64,000 nt of DNA from Wuchereria bancrofti (Eukaryota; Nematoda; Chromadorea; Rhabditida; Onchocercidae), in the NCBI GenBank assembly GCA_005281725.1, contig SSBO01000009.1, positions 8,122,303-8,186,302 of the forward strand. Direction: 5' to 3'. Under the pieces are notes generated by a model. It was not told the origin of the DNA. It did not search any database and saw only the letters and a list, made by a program, of their open reading frames with translations. Both the position numbers and the translations under genes were made by a program. Of this stretch, positions 39,136 through 52,230 are shown piece after piece. Numbering within the stretch: the first letter of the stretch is position 1; each line of letters begins with the position of its first letter.

Positions 39136-42100
39136 ATGACAACGAAAGCTATCCAAGAGGATCCCCTGATGGAGGCAAGTTTGATTAATTCAAGATTAAA
39201 TTAATTCGTAGTAATAGAACGTATCAATTGTAATTATTCTTTACATTAATGAGATAATGTCCCTCTGTTTCTTAATTAAGAAACAAAGTCTTTTTTTTCT
39301 CCCTAGTTTTGTCTGTTTCTTAATTTAGTTCTGCTTAACGTGAAATATTATTTGTGGTAGTAGTAAACCGTATTGATTATCTGTAACGAGTAATTGTGGC
39401 ATACTGTGAATAATCAGTAAATTATACTAAGCAAAAATTTAGCCGGTGATTTATCTTATTACGGTAGGTGTTTTTCCCACATCTTTTTTCAGTAATCTGA
39501 TGTTTTTTTTTTTGTTAAATTTTAGATAGCTCGACAATACTGGGCCCCATATTCGCTCCACAATCGTCCATTTGATCCAAATTTAATAGATACGGTTTAC
39601 AAGAATGAATTATTACAAAACCTTTTCATGCAAAAGAAAGTTGTCGTGTTGGAATTCAGGTTCTTTTTACTTTTTAGTAGAAAATTGAAACTTATTCTAT
39701 AAAAATGTAAGACTTTTCTTTGTCTTTAAAAAAGAACTCATCGTTTTGCCATTGGTGTTTCTGCACAAATCCCTACTTCTTACCCTCTTTTTTTCGTTCT
39801 GTTTTTTTGATTTTGCCATTTAAGATGAATTAAAGAAAAAAGAGATGTCGACGTAAACCTTACGTTTCAGTCAGTACCTCGAGCGTTATCTCTGGCCAAA
39901 TTTCATTGTAGAAGAGGCTAGCAACAGTTACGTTATGTCCGTCATAATTATGCTTAATGCAAAATTTCGAGAGAGGATTCCAGTTTGGCGTGTAAGTTAT
40001 ATTTTCATTCGTTCTTCTTTTTTTTATTCTAAGTCTTTTAACTGTCAATTGTTGATAAATAACACAGTAGTATTAATCTCCTTGACGTAATATATTTTAT
40101 GTTTGAGATGTAACATTTCAGTGCATTAGTGAGCGTTCAGATCAGTTTCCGGTTTTCTTTCGAAGAATATTACACCTTGTATTGAACACTGAACAAGTTA
40201 CATTATTGGAACGGTCCGAAATTATTACATTCTTGATCAATTGTTTCAATTCAGTGGCAAGTTTTTTTTTCTCCAGCTGCCTTGTCATTTATCAGTAAGC
40301 TGTATTAATTTCATTAACGGTACACTGGATGGAATGTTTGATCATTATGGATTTTTTGTTCAGGAACTTCATAATCATATGGAATTTTTGTAAGCCGTTG
40401 AGATATGATACAAGGCGTATAACTGCTTCATTTCTAATTGCAAATGATCTTTAAATCAACACAGGCTATAAATGTGCTGAAGTTGCAGGAAGTGGATTTG
40501 GTGAGAAAGGAGGTGATGAAAATAGTTTCACTTACAATGTGGTCCAATTTGCTTCCAGTTGGTTTTTAATTTTCACTTCGCTTTTCTGTTTGTGAAGTGT
40601 TACTAACATCTTAGATTAGTTCTTTAAAGTAATGAGTTTAAATATGCATTTAGTTATTCTCAGAGTTTAGAAACTGTGCAATTTTTAGATTCAAAGAGAA
40701 GATCTCTTCCAAGCAAACCCAAAATTGCGGAAGATATGGAACAAATTTGAAACAGTGGCAGCCTCAAAATCAGATGATGAAAAAGAATTGTTAACTTTTG
40801 AACGTACATTTATGTGGAATTTGTTGCAAATTTTCAAACAAATACTGGCAGATGTTGATGATGAATCCAACGGTTTGCTGCTTAATTTATTTTTTAATTT
40901 CTAACGGTTTGCTTTGTAGAAGATTTGATGGTAATTCATTGTATTTAAAGCATATAACACTTTTCAGTTTTCCTTCTTTTTTCTGTTTTCTTTAATTCTT
41001 CAATTTTTTAGAAGTGGGAATTGATGGCATACATTTTCTAGAACGTTGTTTGCAATTATTTATTGATTTGGAAGCTTTATTGACTACGAGGTATGTCACT
41101 TTTTAGTTGACCTCTAACATTTCAGAGGACTTTAAAATGTTTTGGTTTCCTCACCTCAAATCTTAAATTTCAGCTTCAGCAATTTTATATTAAACAGCCT
41201 TATATATTAAACGGAACAGTTTGAAAGCTAATTCTGAAGTTACTGCACTACAATTAGGGAAGCTAAGATACATAAGAACAGTAATCTTGTTGCTTAAAAT
41301 ATTAGATTGTTTTTAGTACTAAATCTTATTGTATATCAAAATGCTTATTTCAGAGATACTTTTCTGTCCGTCAATACCAGTTTTCACATAAGCGAGTTAT
41401 TAAAATCAATTGCTCTTATTCGAAAAGAGCACTGTTTTGATTCAAAAATTTTTTGGCTGATCTTTACCGTGGTTCCTTTCTTACAGGCGTTTCTTTAATG
41501 CTATTTTACATGCAAGCAACATATTGGTAAATTGTACACTATCTTCGTTAATAACAGCAGAAGTTGGGAGTTTGTTTTGTCAGCTTGTCACAATGCTGAA
41601 GTTTTATTCACGTTTCGAGATCGACGATGTTACTGGTGAACCACTCACGCACAGCCAAGTACGTCATCCTTGCTATGAAAAAATTTCTCACCAGCTGCTT
41701 AAATGTTCCAATTTGTTATTAATTTTGTTTTCCCTTACACTGAAACGATTATTTCAGATGTCTGAAATGCACTATAACCATGTTATCAAACTGCAGAAAG
41801 CTGCCTTCAAGTATTTCAGGTCCTTTTAAATACTTTGATAATCAGCATTAACTAAAACTTCTGATCCTTGAATATAAGTGTAGTCCCGAAACATAAGAGA
41901 GTGTATTCTCTAGTTATTAAGCAACTAAAAAGGCATCTCATCTTGTTGGTCAAAACATTGAAGTGCTACTGTTTAGTAACTTTCTGAGTGCGCTGTGCAG
42001 TTATACAAATTGCATCGAACCGACAAATTCGTTGTTCATTATAATTTATTGTATCCTTCAATTTATTAATGCAATTACTGAATAAATTTTTCTTTACTTC

Positions 42101-45100
42101 AGAGAAAGTATGTCCGATTTTTATTTGTTAAATGTCACTGCCGTTGACACAAGGAAAGCTTTGGTGAAACAATTCTCATCGATGAGGTATATTTTTTGTT
42201 GTATTATTAGATTTCAAATAAACATAGTTTAGTTTAAGATTCATAAAAAATAAAGTGTTATGTTTTTGAATGGTTTTTCTTCTTCAGTTAAATATAATTT
42301 TTTCTCAAACAATTAGCAGTATGTGTTTTTTCAGTGAGTCGGAACTCTATAAATTTGCAGAATATCTGCATTTGGTACCTCCACAAGAATTCGACTTAGA
42401 TGTTTCATCAAATTACGAAAAGAATTATCTTATTGAAATGATTGTGAGTGTTTCTTCAGTATAGTCATTTTATTCTTTTGATTATTTTGAATAGCAAATA
42501 AAATTTTCATTAACGGGAATTTAATATCAATAACTTCGTTTTTATATACGTAAGTTTGGGAATCTAATATTCTTATATTCAAGTCCATGTACCTATTTGT
42601 GGGTGCTATTAGTGGTTGAAACTCGATGCTCTAGTTAATATGTGATTTAAATTTTAAATGAATATCCTTCGACTAAATTCTTCTATGAATTCAAGTATAA
42701 ATGTGTATTTTGCTTCTGATTTCTAATTCCAGATAATTTTTGCAAATTTCAGACATCACGTTGTGAACGACGCATCAATCAGTTACAGCAACTCAATGAA
42801 CAACCGCTTTATCCAACCGAAAAAGTTATTTGGGATGAAAATCTTGTTCCATACGATCAGTATAATGGTGAAGGTAGGTTTTATTCTTTAAACTATGCAA
42901 ATTTACTGCTGTGATTACAGAAATATTGGATTCAGAAACCAAAAATTTTCATTTATTTTTAATTTGTGTTTGGATATAATGAGAAAAAGTCTTTATTGCT
43001 TGAAGACTGATCAAATTTGTCTTTTCTTTACAGTGGGCGGTTTAAAATCCATCTCTTAGTGATCCATTCGGAAATAAAGCTCAATGTAATTTGTAGTTTT
43101 CGGATTCCAATTTGAAGAGCGATGCTCACTGAATGTTCTTTGTTTCTTCTTTAAAGCTGAATACTCTATTATTCATTCTTCCTGCTCTTTTTAGGTGTGC
43201 TTGCATTGAATAAATTAAATATTCAGTTCTTGACATTCCACGATTATTTGCTTCGCAATTTCAATCTTTTTCAAATGGAATCAACATGTAAGTTACTACC
43301 TTAATTCTGTTTTTGGTTACATAAAGCGTTAAATGTTACGTCAAATGTTCATTTAAATGCATAATATTCCCTTTTCGACCTACTTTCATTTTTTTTGTCA
43401 CTGTTGTAATGAAATTCGTCAGCAGTTTCGGCTGCAATTTCATTAAACGTAGGTGTTATAGTTTAAAATATTTGATAGCGGGCGAGATAGAAGTCTGGTT
43501 ATTTCAATACTTTGTCATCCACCACCAGTAGTGCATACTAAACTTAGTAATTGATACTTTTGGTAGCAGTTTAATGCTAAGCTTCGTTTTACGTCCCATA
43601 TGTTTTAATCTTTGGCAGTGAGTAAAAAAGCCAGTAAATTAGAAAATGAAATTCATACATGCTTTTTTGGAACAAAATTTAGATACCAATATGCTTCAGA
43701 TGAAATTCGTCAAGATATTGAGGATGCCATATTTCGTTTGAAACCATGGGCACATGAATCTAATCCAAATGAAACTGTCTGGGGTGGATGGGCACGAATG
43801 GCTTTGCCATTAGTCGAATTTCAGGTTTTTTTTCTTTGAAATTTCCTTTACACTATAACATTTAAAATTCGATTTTTTCTTTTCGAAGTTTGTCGATTTA
43901 CTTTTATCATTAGCTTTCATTTCATCATTTCAGATTGTTGAGGTTGGTAAGCCTCTTATCGGTGAAAAAAGTCCAGCTGTTGTCAAGGCAGATTTGACGA
44001 TCAGTTTACCAAAGCGAGCAGATATTCGTGCAGAATGGGAAGGTTGACAATTTTTATATTTATATGCTGAGGTGTTCAGTTAATAACGCAAAGAATATCA
44101 TATTGAATGCCCGAATGTCTTGTTGATCGTAATATTTTTTATATAGGCAGATTTGATCCATGCTTCATGTTTACATATGTTTTTATGTTTGAGCTTACTA
44201 CGTTGCTAACTAATGTTGACTGATGATTTATGTTACCCGGATTTTTACCAGTAGATGGACTAAGTGGAATTGCGTGAAAAATGTGTTAATCCTGTGTTTG
44301 AGTTTGATGTATTCGATTACTTTGTGGTTAAGAAAGACTTTTCATATAGACTCCATAATTTTTTAAACTGTAATATGGATTTGCTATGAGAAATGGGAGC
44401 ATTCAAATGTTTTCAGATGTTGGTACTCAATAGTAACAGTAATTATCCTTTATTGTATTCTCGGTGTTTCTTTTTTAGAGTTGTTTCTCAAAGAAACATC
44501 CGCTACAGAGTATTTTTAGGTCTTCGAAAGCATGATGTTTGTTTTTTGATCTGTTGTCGATCGAAAGCTTCAGTTGGTACCAAATATAACATTACAAAAC
44601 CATTCAAAGAGCAAATTGATGTTACACTGGTACGTGGATGTGAAATTGAAGGCATGCTTGATTCCGAAGGAAAAGTTATTGAGGAATATGGTATTAGTTT
44701 TGTTTACAATTGATTTTCGTTGATATTTATATATTATCAAAGTGGTTGTAGATGAAAGCTGCTTTTAGTTTGGAAGTATAATCTTGTTTGCTGAAGCCGT
44801 ATCATTTTTTAATCAGACATTGCTTAAGTTATTAACTGGTCCGGAAATATAGTTCCCATTCTCATCTCTTCTAAGTATTTTACTCTTTCTTGTTAAGGGG
44901 AGAATCCTATGCATTCAGTTTTAAGCCTCAAAGCAGCTTTACGTTATTTTGATGAAAACGCAGTGCTTAGACATCTTTTGTGATATTTCAATAATGATAT
45001 GTTACTTATATTTAGCTGCATATGAGAAAAAAACAGTACTGGAAGGACTTACGAGAAAGTTTCGAGTATGGCTTGATGAAAATCAATATCGCTTAGATAC

Positions 45101-48100
45101 CGAAGGGCAGCAAGAAGATGCGATAGATGTTTGCTTTAAATTTCCTTCTAAAAAAAAGGAATTTTATAAGTTAAAACTAATCTGATAGTGATTTCTTTTA
45201 ATTAAAAGAATGATAAAGAAGCGTTACTACCGTAGATTATTGCGAGATTTATTTCAGAATATTTATTATTCGTTCAATTTACTCATTCGTCGTGATCCAA
45301 AAACCAATAATTTCAAAGCGGTGCTTGCGACAATCCGGCAGTTGCTGAATACAGAATTTGTAGTGCCGGATTGGTTACACGATCTCATTCTTGGTTACGG
45401 TGAACCAAATGCGGCGCATTATAAATCGTAAATACTTATTGATTCTCCATTTTAAAGTGTTACACGAGACATTCTATATAAACTCAGTTATAAAATGCTT
45501 TCAGAATGAATACTGCAGTACCTACAGTGGATTTTTGCGATACTTTCTTATCCTATAAACACTTGATTTCATCATTTCCAAATACGAAAGTTACAGGAAC
45601 AACGATAACTGATGAAAATCTTGTTCCACCTTTCAGGTTTGCTTTCTATAGTTCTAAGAAATTATGATTTTAAAAAGTGGAAAAAAAATGGAGTAGAGGT
45701 GCGAAACTGATTCACCCTCTACCGAAAGATGTGTTAAATTGGAACTAACCTGCCATTTCATTTCACTTATTTATAACTAATTCATTTCTGGTATTAGTGT
45801 TAAATTTTTAATTTTAAACGGTTTTATAAAAATGCGTGTTTTTTAGATTGACCTTCAAGGAATTGGAACCACAACATGATATTGAACCGTCCATTCGGGA
45901 TACGTCGATTGTTGTGGAACCACATGTAATACCATGTCGTGGACCTTATCCTCATGTTGAACCACGCAAAAATATTATACAGTTTACTCCAGCTCAGGTG
46001 TTTTCCTTAGACTTCGTGGTGTTAGGTATTACTGCGTCTGGTTGAGTTTTCTATCCTTACTCATTAATGATGTTAATTTTTCAGGTAGAAGCTATCAAAG
46101 CAGGTATGCAGCCTGGTTTAACGATGGTTGTTGGTCCTCCAGGTACAGGTAAAACAGATGTAGCGGTTCAGATCATCTCTAATATTTATCATAATTGGCC
46201 TGAACAGCGGACGCTAATTGTGACACATTCTAATCAAGCTCTTAATCAGCTTTTCGAGAAAATTATTCAATTGGATGTTGATGAGCGTCATTTACTTCGA
46301 TTAGGTGTGTTCTAATTGATAATTTTTTTGATGAGTGTCATTTACCTTGATTCTAACTGACAGTTTTTTTATCGCTTGTTATGTAATTCTATAAAGTCAT
46401 TTTTTCAGTAAAACATCTTTCATGATTATGAGTGCCCATTTTTTTTTTAGATGAAATTCAGTTCATTTATTACTATTAATTTTGAGATGACCTTTTTACG
46501 CACATTATTCAAACCCCTTCCCTGATATGGTTTGATATCTGAGGCATATCTAGTTTAGGTCACGGTGAAGAAGCTTTGGAAACTGAAAAAGACTTCAGTA
46601 GATATGGTCGTGTAAATTATGTCCTACAGAAACGGCTTGATCTCTTGAAGGAGGTAAATTATCTCGATTTATAAAAATAGGGGCGTTAAAATAAGCAAAT
46701 TAAACGGTTATATGAAGTAAAAAATAGTTTAATGAAAGTGATGCTTTTTGAATTTGTCGAAGTTTTAGCCATTTTTTTTCTAATTAAGTTTTATTTACAT
46801 TATGATTTCTTCTCAACTGAATGTATATTGATACTACTTTGTCATGGTAGGTTGAAAAGTTGCAAGAAGCTCTCGGTGTTGGAGGCGACGTCTCATACAC
46901 ATGTGAAACTGCTGGATATTTCTTCCTTTATCAGGTCTTTGCTTTGATTTTTCAGAAACTTTTATTGTTTTTTGTGTTTTTTTTTTCATTAATTTGTTGA
47001 TCATAAAACAAATGTCTTATTCTATAATTCTGTATATCTCTAATTCCTCGAATTTTAGAATACTTAGTGCTGTGCTGTCTCAAGTATTTAATTTATTATG
47101 TTAATGCATATCATTCAGGTATTCGCGCGTTGGGAAAAATTTGAAAGTGATGTTGCTCAATCAAAAACGAATCCAAACCCGAGTACGAAAGCAGTTGCCG
47201 ATCACTTCCCCTTTACGAAATACTTTGTTGATGTCCCACCACCGTTGTTTAAGGTCAAAAATGCTTTCCATTCCTACTGAGAAATTTTTTTACCAACAGT
47301 TTTTTTTTATAAAATTCTTACGAGTTATACTTCACGTGGTGGATGAAATGTATTGGAATAATACCTTATATCAGTTTATAATTTCATTCCATTCACATAT
47401 TTCTCTGCTTAATTGCCACGTACTGTCTTCTTTTTCACATAACAATTTCAGGGTGTTTCTTTTGAGGAAGACTGGGAAATTGCTCAGGGCTGTTGGCGGT
47501 ATATTCGTGGTATTTTCACCCAACTGGAAGAATTTAGGTCTTTCGAATTGTTACGTTCAGGGAGAGATCGTACGGATTATCTTTTGGTTAGTTTTGAGAT
47601 GATGTTTTCATGCACATTTTTGGATTTTCATTTTGTAGTTTTTAATTAAGCTGAATTCAGCAATTTATTCAACATCCAATGTTCCAGATTTTCACTTTTT
47701 CAATGATTTCAGGTAAAGGAAGCCAAAATTATTGCTATGACTTGTACTCATGCGGCTTTACGACGGAAAGATTTGGTAGAACTTGGATTTAGATATGACA
47801 CCATTTTGATGGAAGAAGCTGCTCAAATTCTAGAAGTTGAAACATTTATTCCACTCCTGCTTCAGGTAAGTGAAAATGACGAAGTGTATTTCTATTTTTC
47901 AAATTCTCTTGTTCATTTCCATATTTCAGGATGCGGGATTATTTTGTTAAATCTTCCCCTGCTACCATCGCTGTAATATTATGGATTTTCAGAACCCACA
48001 AGATGGTAGGAGTAGGTTAAAGCGATGGATCATGATTGGCGATCATCATCAGCTGCCGCCGGTTGTTCAGAACATTGCTTTTCAAAAATATTCTAACATG

Positions 48101-50162
48101 GAACAGAGTCTGTTTGCGAGATTTGTTCGACTTGGTGTTCCACATGTCTTACTTGATCAGCAGGGTCGTGCTAGATCTGAGTATGTTTTGGGCACATATT
48201 CTTTGAATTAGCAAAATATTTCTTAGCGAAATTTTTAAGATTACGAACATGAAACTTTAACACGATAGATTTCAGAATAGCAGATCTTTATAATTGGCGA
48301 TATGAGAAGTTAGGTAACTTGCCGCATATTGAAGCTCTTCCGGAGTTCCAACGTGCAAATTCTGGATTTGCATTCAATTATCAACTTATCGACATACCGG
48401 ACTTTAACGGTGTTGGTGAAACTACGCCGAGCCCATACTTTTATCAGGTTTATTATTTTTACAGTTTTCTATTTTGTTTTGGGAAAATCTTCAGTTTAAA
48501 CGTAATTTTTTTTTTTTTTTCAGAATCTCGGTGAAGCAGAATATGCTGTAGCGCTATTCACTTATATGCGTATTCTGGGTTACCCCGCAGAAAAGATATC
48601 AATTATAACAACCTACAATGGCCAAGCGTCACTGTTACGTGATGTAGTGCAGACAAGATGTGCCGAAAATCCATTAATTGGAGTACCACACAAGGTTTGT
48701 TGTTATCAGTCTTCAGAGTGTACTTTTTTTCGGATGGTTTCTTCGTATAATGGTTCCCTCATGTTAAATTTATAAAGCTTCGTTCCATACCGTATAGAAT
48801 TATGCAGTTTGAGTTTTATATGTATGGATCAGTGAGCTTTTTGAGTGCTTTAGAACTATTCTTTTCCTATTTAATCTTGAAGTGCGCTGCTCTCCATGTT
48901 ACATAACTTTTCATCGAACAATTTTAATAATCCTTTGTATCATTTTCCAGATTTCAACAGTTGACAAATATCAGGGACAGCAGAATGATTATATCATCCT
49001 TTCGCTTGTAAGAACGCGAAACATTGGTCATCTAAGGTATGATTACAAATTATGCTGTTTTATTATTGATTTTGATCCGTTCCCAATATTTCCTGAGTTT
49101 AAAACATTTTAAAAAACACTTGCTTTTTTCATGTTTTTCATTTTTAGCAAGCAAAAACTGACACCTTTTTAGGGACGTTCGTCGTTTGATTGTGGCTCTT
49201 TCTCGAGCACGTTTGGGTCTTTATGTATTAGGACGAGTCAGTTTGTTCCAAAATTGCCTTGAGCTTGCAACTGCATTTGATCGGGTATTTTCTATTTTAA
49301 AGATGAAAATATTGCTTTATTATAAGTGTCTAATCTTCTAATTGTCAATCTTCATTTCTTTAAATCATTGTTATAGTATTGAATATATTTCCATTTCAGT
49401 TACTCAAATATCCACAAAAATTGGTGATAATACCTCATGAGACATACTTAATGTGTCGAAAGGTAAAACTACCTTTTTTTTGCTATTCCTTCTTTTAAAG
49501 TGACATATCTCTTTTCTCGTTACTTTTTAAATTAATTTTAAGATGACATAAATTATATCAAAATTTTGATAGATTTCTTCTCTAAATAAGGGTACCATTC
49601 TAATTTTAGAATGGTCAGCCTCCAACATCAGAACAAATTCAAATCCAAGATACGGTTCACATGAGTACATTCGTCCACCAATTCTACATGAGTAATATGG
49701 AGCAGATGAAGAAAAGTTATAAAGAGCATATGAAGGACTACTTCGAAGCTCGTCAGGTAATTGTTAATGAATTTTTTTTTGGATTTCGAAATGATTCGAT
49801 ATCTTAATAGGCATTTAAGGAATATAATTTATGTGTATTTAAGAGAGTTTGCTTTGCATATATTATTCCACTTTCCAGATTCGTAATAACCTTATAAATT
49901 TTTGTTTCCTTTATGTTGCGATATCTTAATTTTTTTAATGGTTGTCTCTCTCACCTATTTAAATCAATTTCTTAGCAGCTTTTACTTTTAGGCTGCAATT
50001 AATGCTCGTTTGGCGGCTGAAGCGGCTGCGAAAGCTGCTGAGGAAGCAAAAACTGAAGAAGAAAAAGGAGTACCAGAACCGGTGGCAATGGAAGTGGAAG
50101 CTGACATAGCTTTCGAAAGTATGGACTTCGAAAAACAAGATCCAGAAAAGCTAGGAAAGTAG
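39136..50162 (+). CDS. emb-4: Aquarius (AQR/EMB-4), intron-binding spliceosomal helicase
   Basis: Predicted 1434 residues (human AQR 1485) from 34 exons. AQR is an SF1 helicase of the intron-binding complex in the active spliceosome; the C. elegans orthologue EMB-4 also links introns to nuclear small-RNA silencing. Exons begin at 39136, 39530, 39871, 40122, 40493, 40689, 41012, 41487, 41758, 42103, 42335, 42753, 43195, 43700, 43934, 44520, 45016, 45258, 45505, 45847, 46085, 46559, 46851, 47119, 47452, 47713, 47993, 48276, 48524, 48951, 49173, 49400, 49610 and 49992. Residues 1 to about 400 match the helical N-terminal region ([19 protein letters not shown]). Then come [20 protein letters not shown] and [16 protein letters not shown]. 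Helicase motifs: Walker A GPPGTGKT at 808-815, EEAA at 1048-1051 in place of [12 protein letters not shown] at 1081-1088, and later [11 protein letters not shown] and [10 protein letters not shown]. The tail is alanine/glutamate-rich. Exon 4 to 5 (40260 to 40493) was set by alignment to human FNSLEVDL and uses a poor AAG acceptor. Confidence 0.95.
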
Positions 50163-52230
50163 GGATGTACTGTACTGGCGTTAGTTTTGTATGTCACTGA
50201 AAGGATCTCTTTGTATAATATCTATTATCAAAAAAAGGAAGAGAACGAGTGAAGAATTATTTTATGGTAGAATTTTTTAAAGTTGTTTCTGTGTTTTGTT
50301 AGAAATTTGCTGCGTGAAAATTTGAATTTTGAAAAACTTGTTGTTGTCTGTTGTTGTTTCTTTTCGTTTTTTCTTATGCATATAATTCTGTAATATTTTA
50401 CTTTGAAATACTTCAAATGTAATCCGAAACTGCTGAAAAAGTGAAGAAGTTAGCTGGATATATTTATTATAAAGAATATTTTAATTCGAAGTGATAGACC
50501 TTGTTTCACATTACATATCTTTAAGGGATGTAAAAAGTCCCAAAATTTTCGGCATACTTAATAGAAATGCTAACCCAGATTCTCCCATTGATTCTCATAT
50601 TCTGGGGATTATTCTTTATCTTAAAAAGGTTTTTACTTAATTAAGGTTTATTAGAAAGTTTGATGAAGAAATTAAGACTAATCAAGATTTCTCCTATTAG
50701 TTACATATAAAAGGTATATGATGTCGTGTATTTGAACTGACAGGTAATTGTTTTTAAATAAGCACAGCATGACATGAGTATATATAGTTTAGCAAGATTT
50801 CGGTCTAACCAATAGTGGTTGCTACTATTAATGAATACCCAAATGAGGCAAGTTTTCTTCTTTTTTTGCAACGAAATTATTAAAAATTGTACACAAAAAA
50901 TATGATTATCATTAAGTTTCCATAAAATACTTTAACAATTGGTAGAATTGTAAGATTTGAATTACGTCAGTTCTGTCACATTTCTTTGAAATTTCTTCAC
51001 ATCTTCAGCAGAGAGGAAAAGAGAACTTAGACATTTTTAGTTGCGCACTTTTCAAGTTATAATAAGGTTATATATGTTAAATACATTTTCAATCTTCAAC
51101 ATATCTGCTTATGAATATCTTAGTGCAAAATGAGAAATTTACATATTACGAAATTTTTATTTTACAAGTAATTTTCTCATATGTTAGCATAGCATAAAAT
51201 CAGTGGAAAGTGGAGGGAATGTGTTCATTTTAAAGTAGATAATATATTATTTCTTCTTTTGCTGTATTACTTTAAGATTTTATGAGTTAGAGCATACAAT
51301 CTGCAAAAAAAGGAAGTTTATAAATTGCAATGAATGCAGTGGAAGGATCGATGATTAATAAATGGTAGCAGAAGGATTCTTGATCAATAAATGATCTTTC
51401 TTAGTTACTTTTGAGTGTGAAAAAGTTTGAGAAAGGTAAAAAAGAAAAAGTGATAATGAAATTACACCTTCCACTTAGCCAGATTTTTTTTTTCCTGGAT
51501 AAAGAATTTCATCAAATTTGTGATATTGATAATATTTCAAATTTGCAAGAATGCATTTTTAGGTTATGAAATTACAGGTTGAGAAATTTGCAGGAGCATG
51601 GTAAATAGGTGATTAATGTGTGAAGTTTAACTGAAACAATGCTTGATTTTTATCACTGATATTTATGCTAGGTAAGTGATAAATAACGATTTGTAAATTG
51701 ATTAATCCTGAATAAATTCTTTTAGTACGATGTCAAAACTTATTATTACTATTCTTATTTTAGTTAAGATATGAACCTACCGTTTTACTCAATGTAACTG
51801 ATTTCATTTACTTCAAAAAACAAAGAAGGAAATAGCAGATTCCGTCAAAATTAAAACATCTCCGCTTTTTACTTTTATGAGTTTTATTTCGTTTCAAACT
51901 ACAATCTAAATTTTGTGTTGTAGATAATAAAAATTTGATTGTTTGCATACGATTTTTAACTCTTTCAGTTTCTTATCTAACTCTAATTAAAATAATATTT
52001 TAATTTATCTAAATTTGAAAACTTAAACAATTTTTGGAAATTTTTCAAAAAAAAAACCATTGATAAAACAATGTAAAATTGTTGATTTTACTGATTAATA
52101 TTATCATTTCATCATGTCAAATCTTCCTTCAGCAATATTACAAAGTAAGAATCTTTTATTTTTGATAAAATAAGAAAAGTAAAGTAAAAAATAACAAGAA
52201 AAAACGTTCATTTTCCACGTTTAAGCGTAG
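50163..52230. other. Convergent gap between AQR (+) and zinc-finger gene (-)
   Basis: Should contain both 3' UTRs. AT-rich, with no convincing exon on either strand. An imperfect tandem repeat of a GAAGGAT...GAT.AATAAATG unit lies near 51340-51400. Confidence 0.5.

Noticed and set aside
47141..47602. 153-codon plus-strand ORF in AQR
   Set aside because: It is an out-of-frame reading across two AQR exons and their intron; the AQR frame matches human protein throughout.
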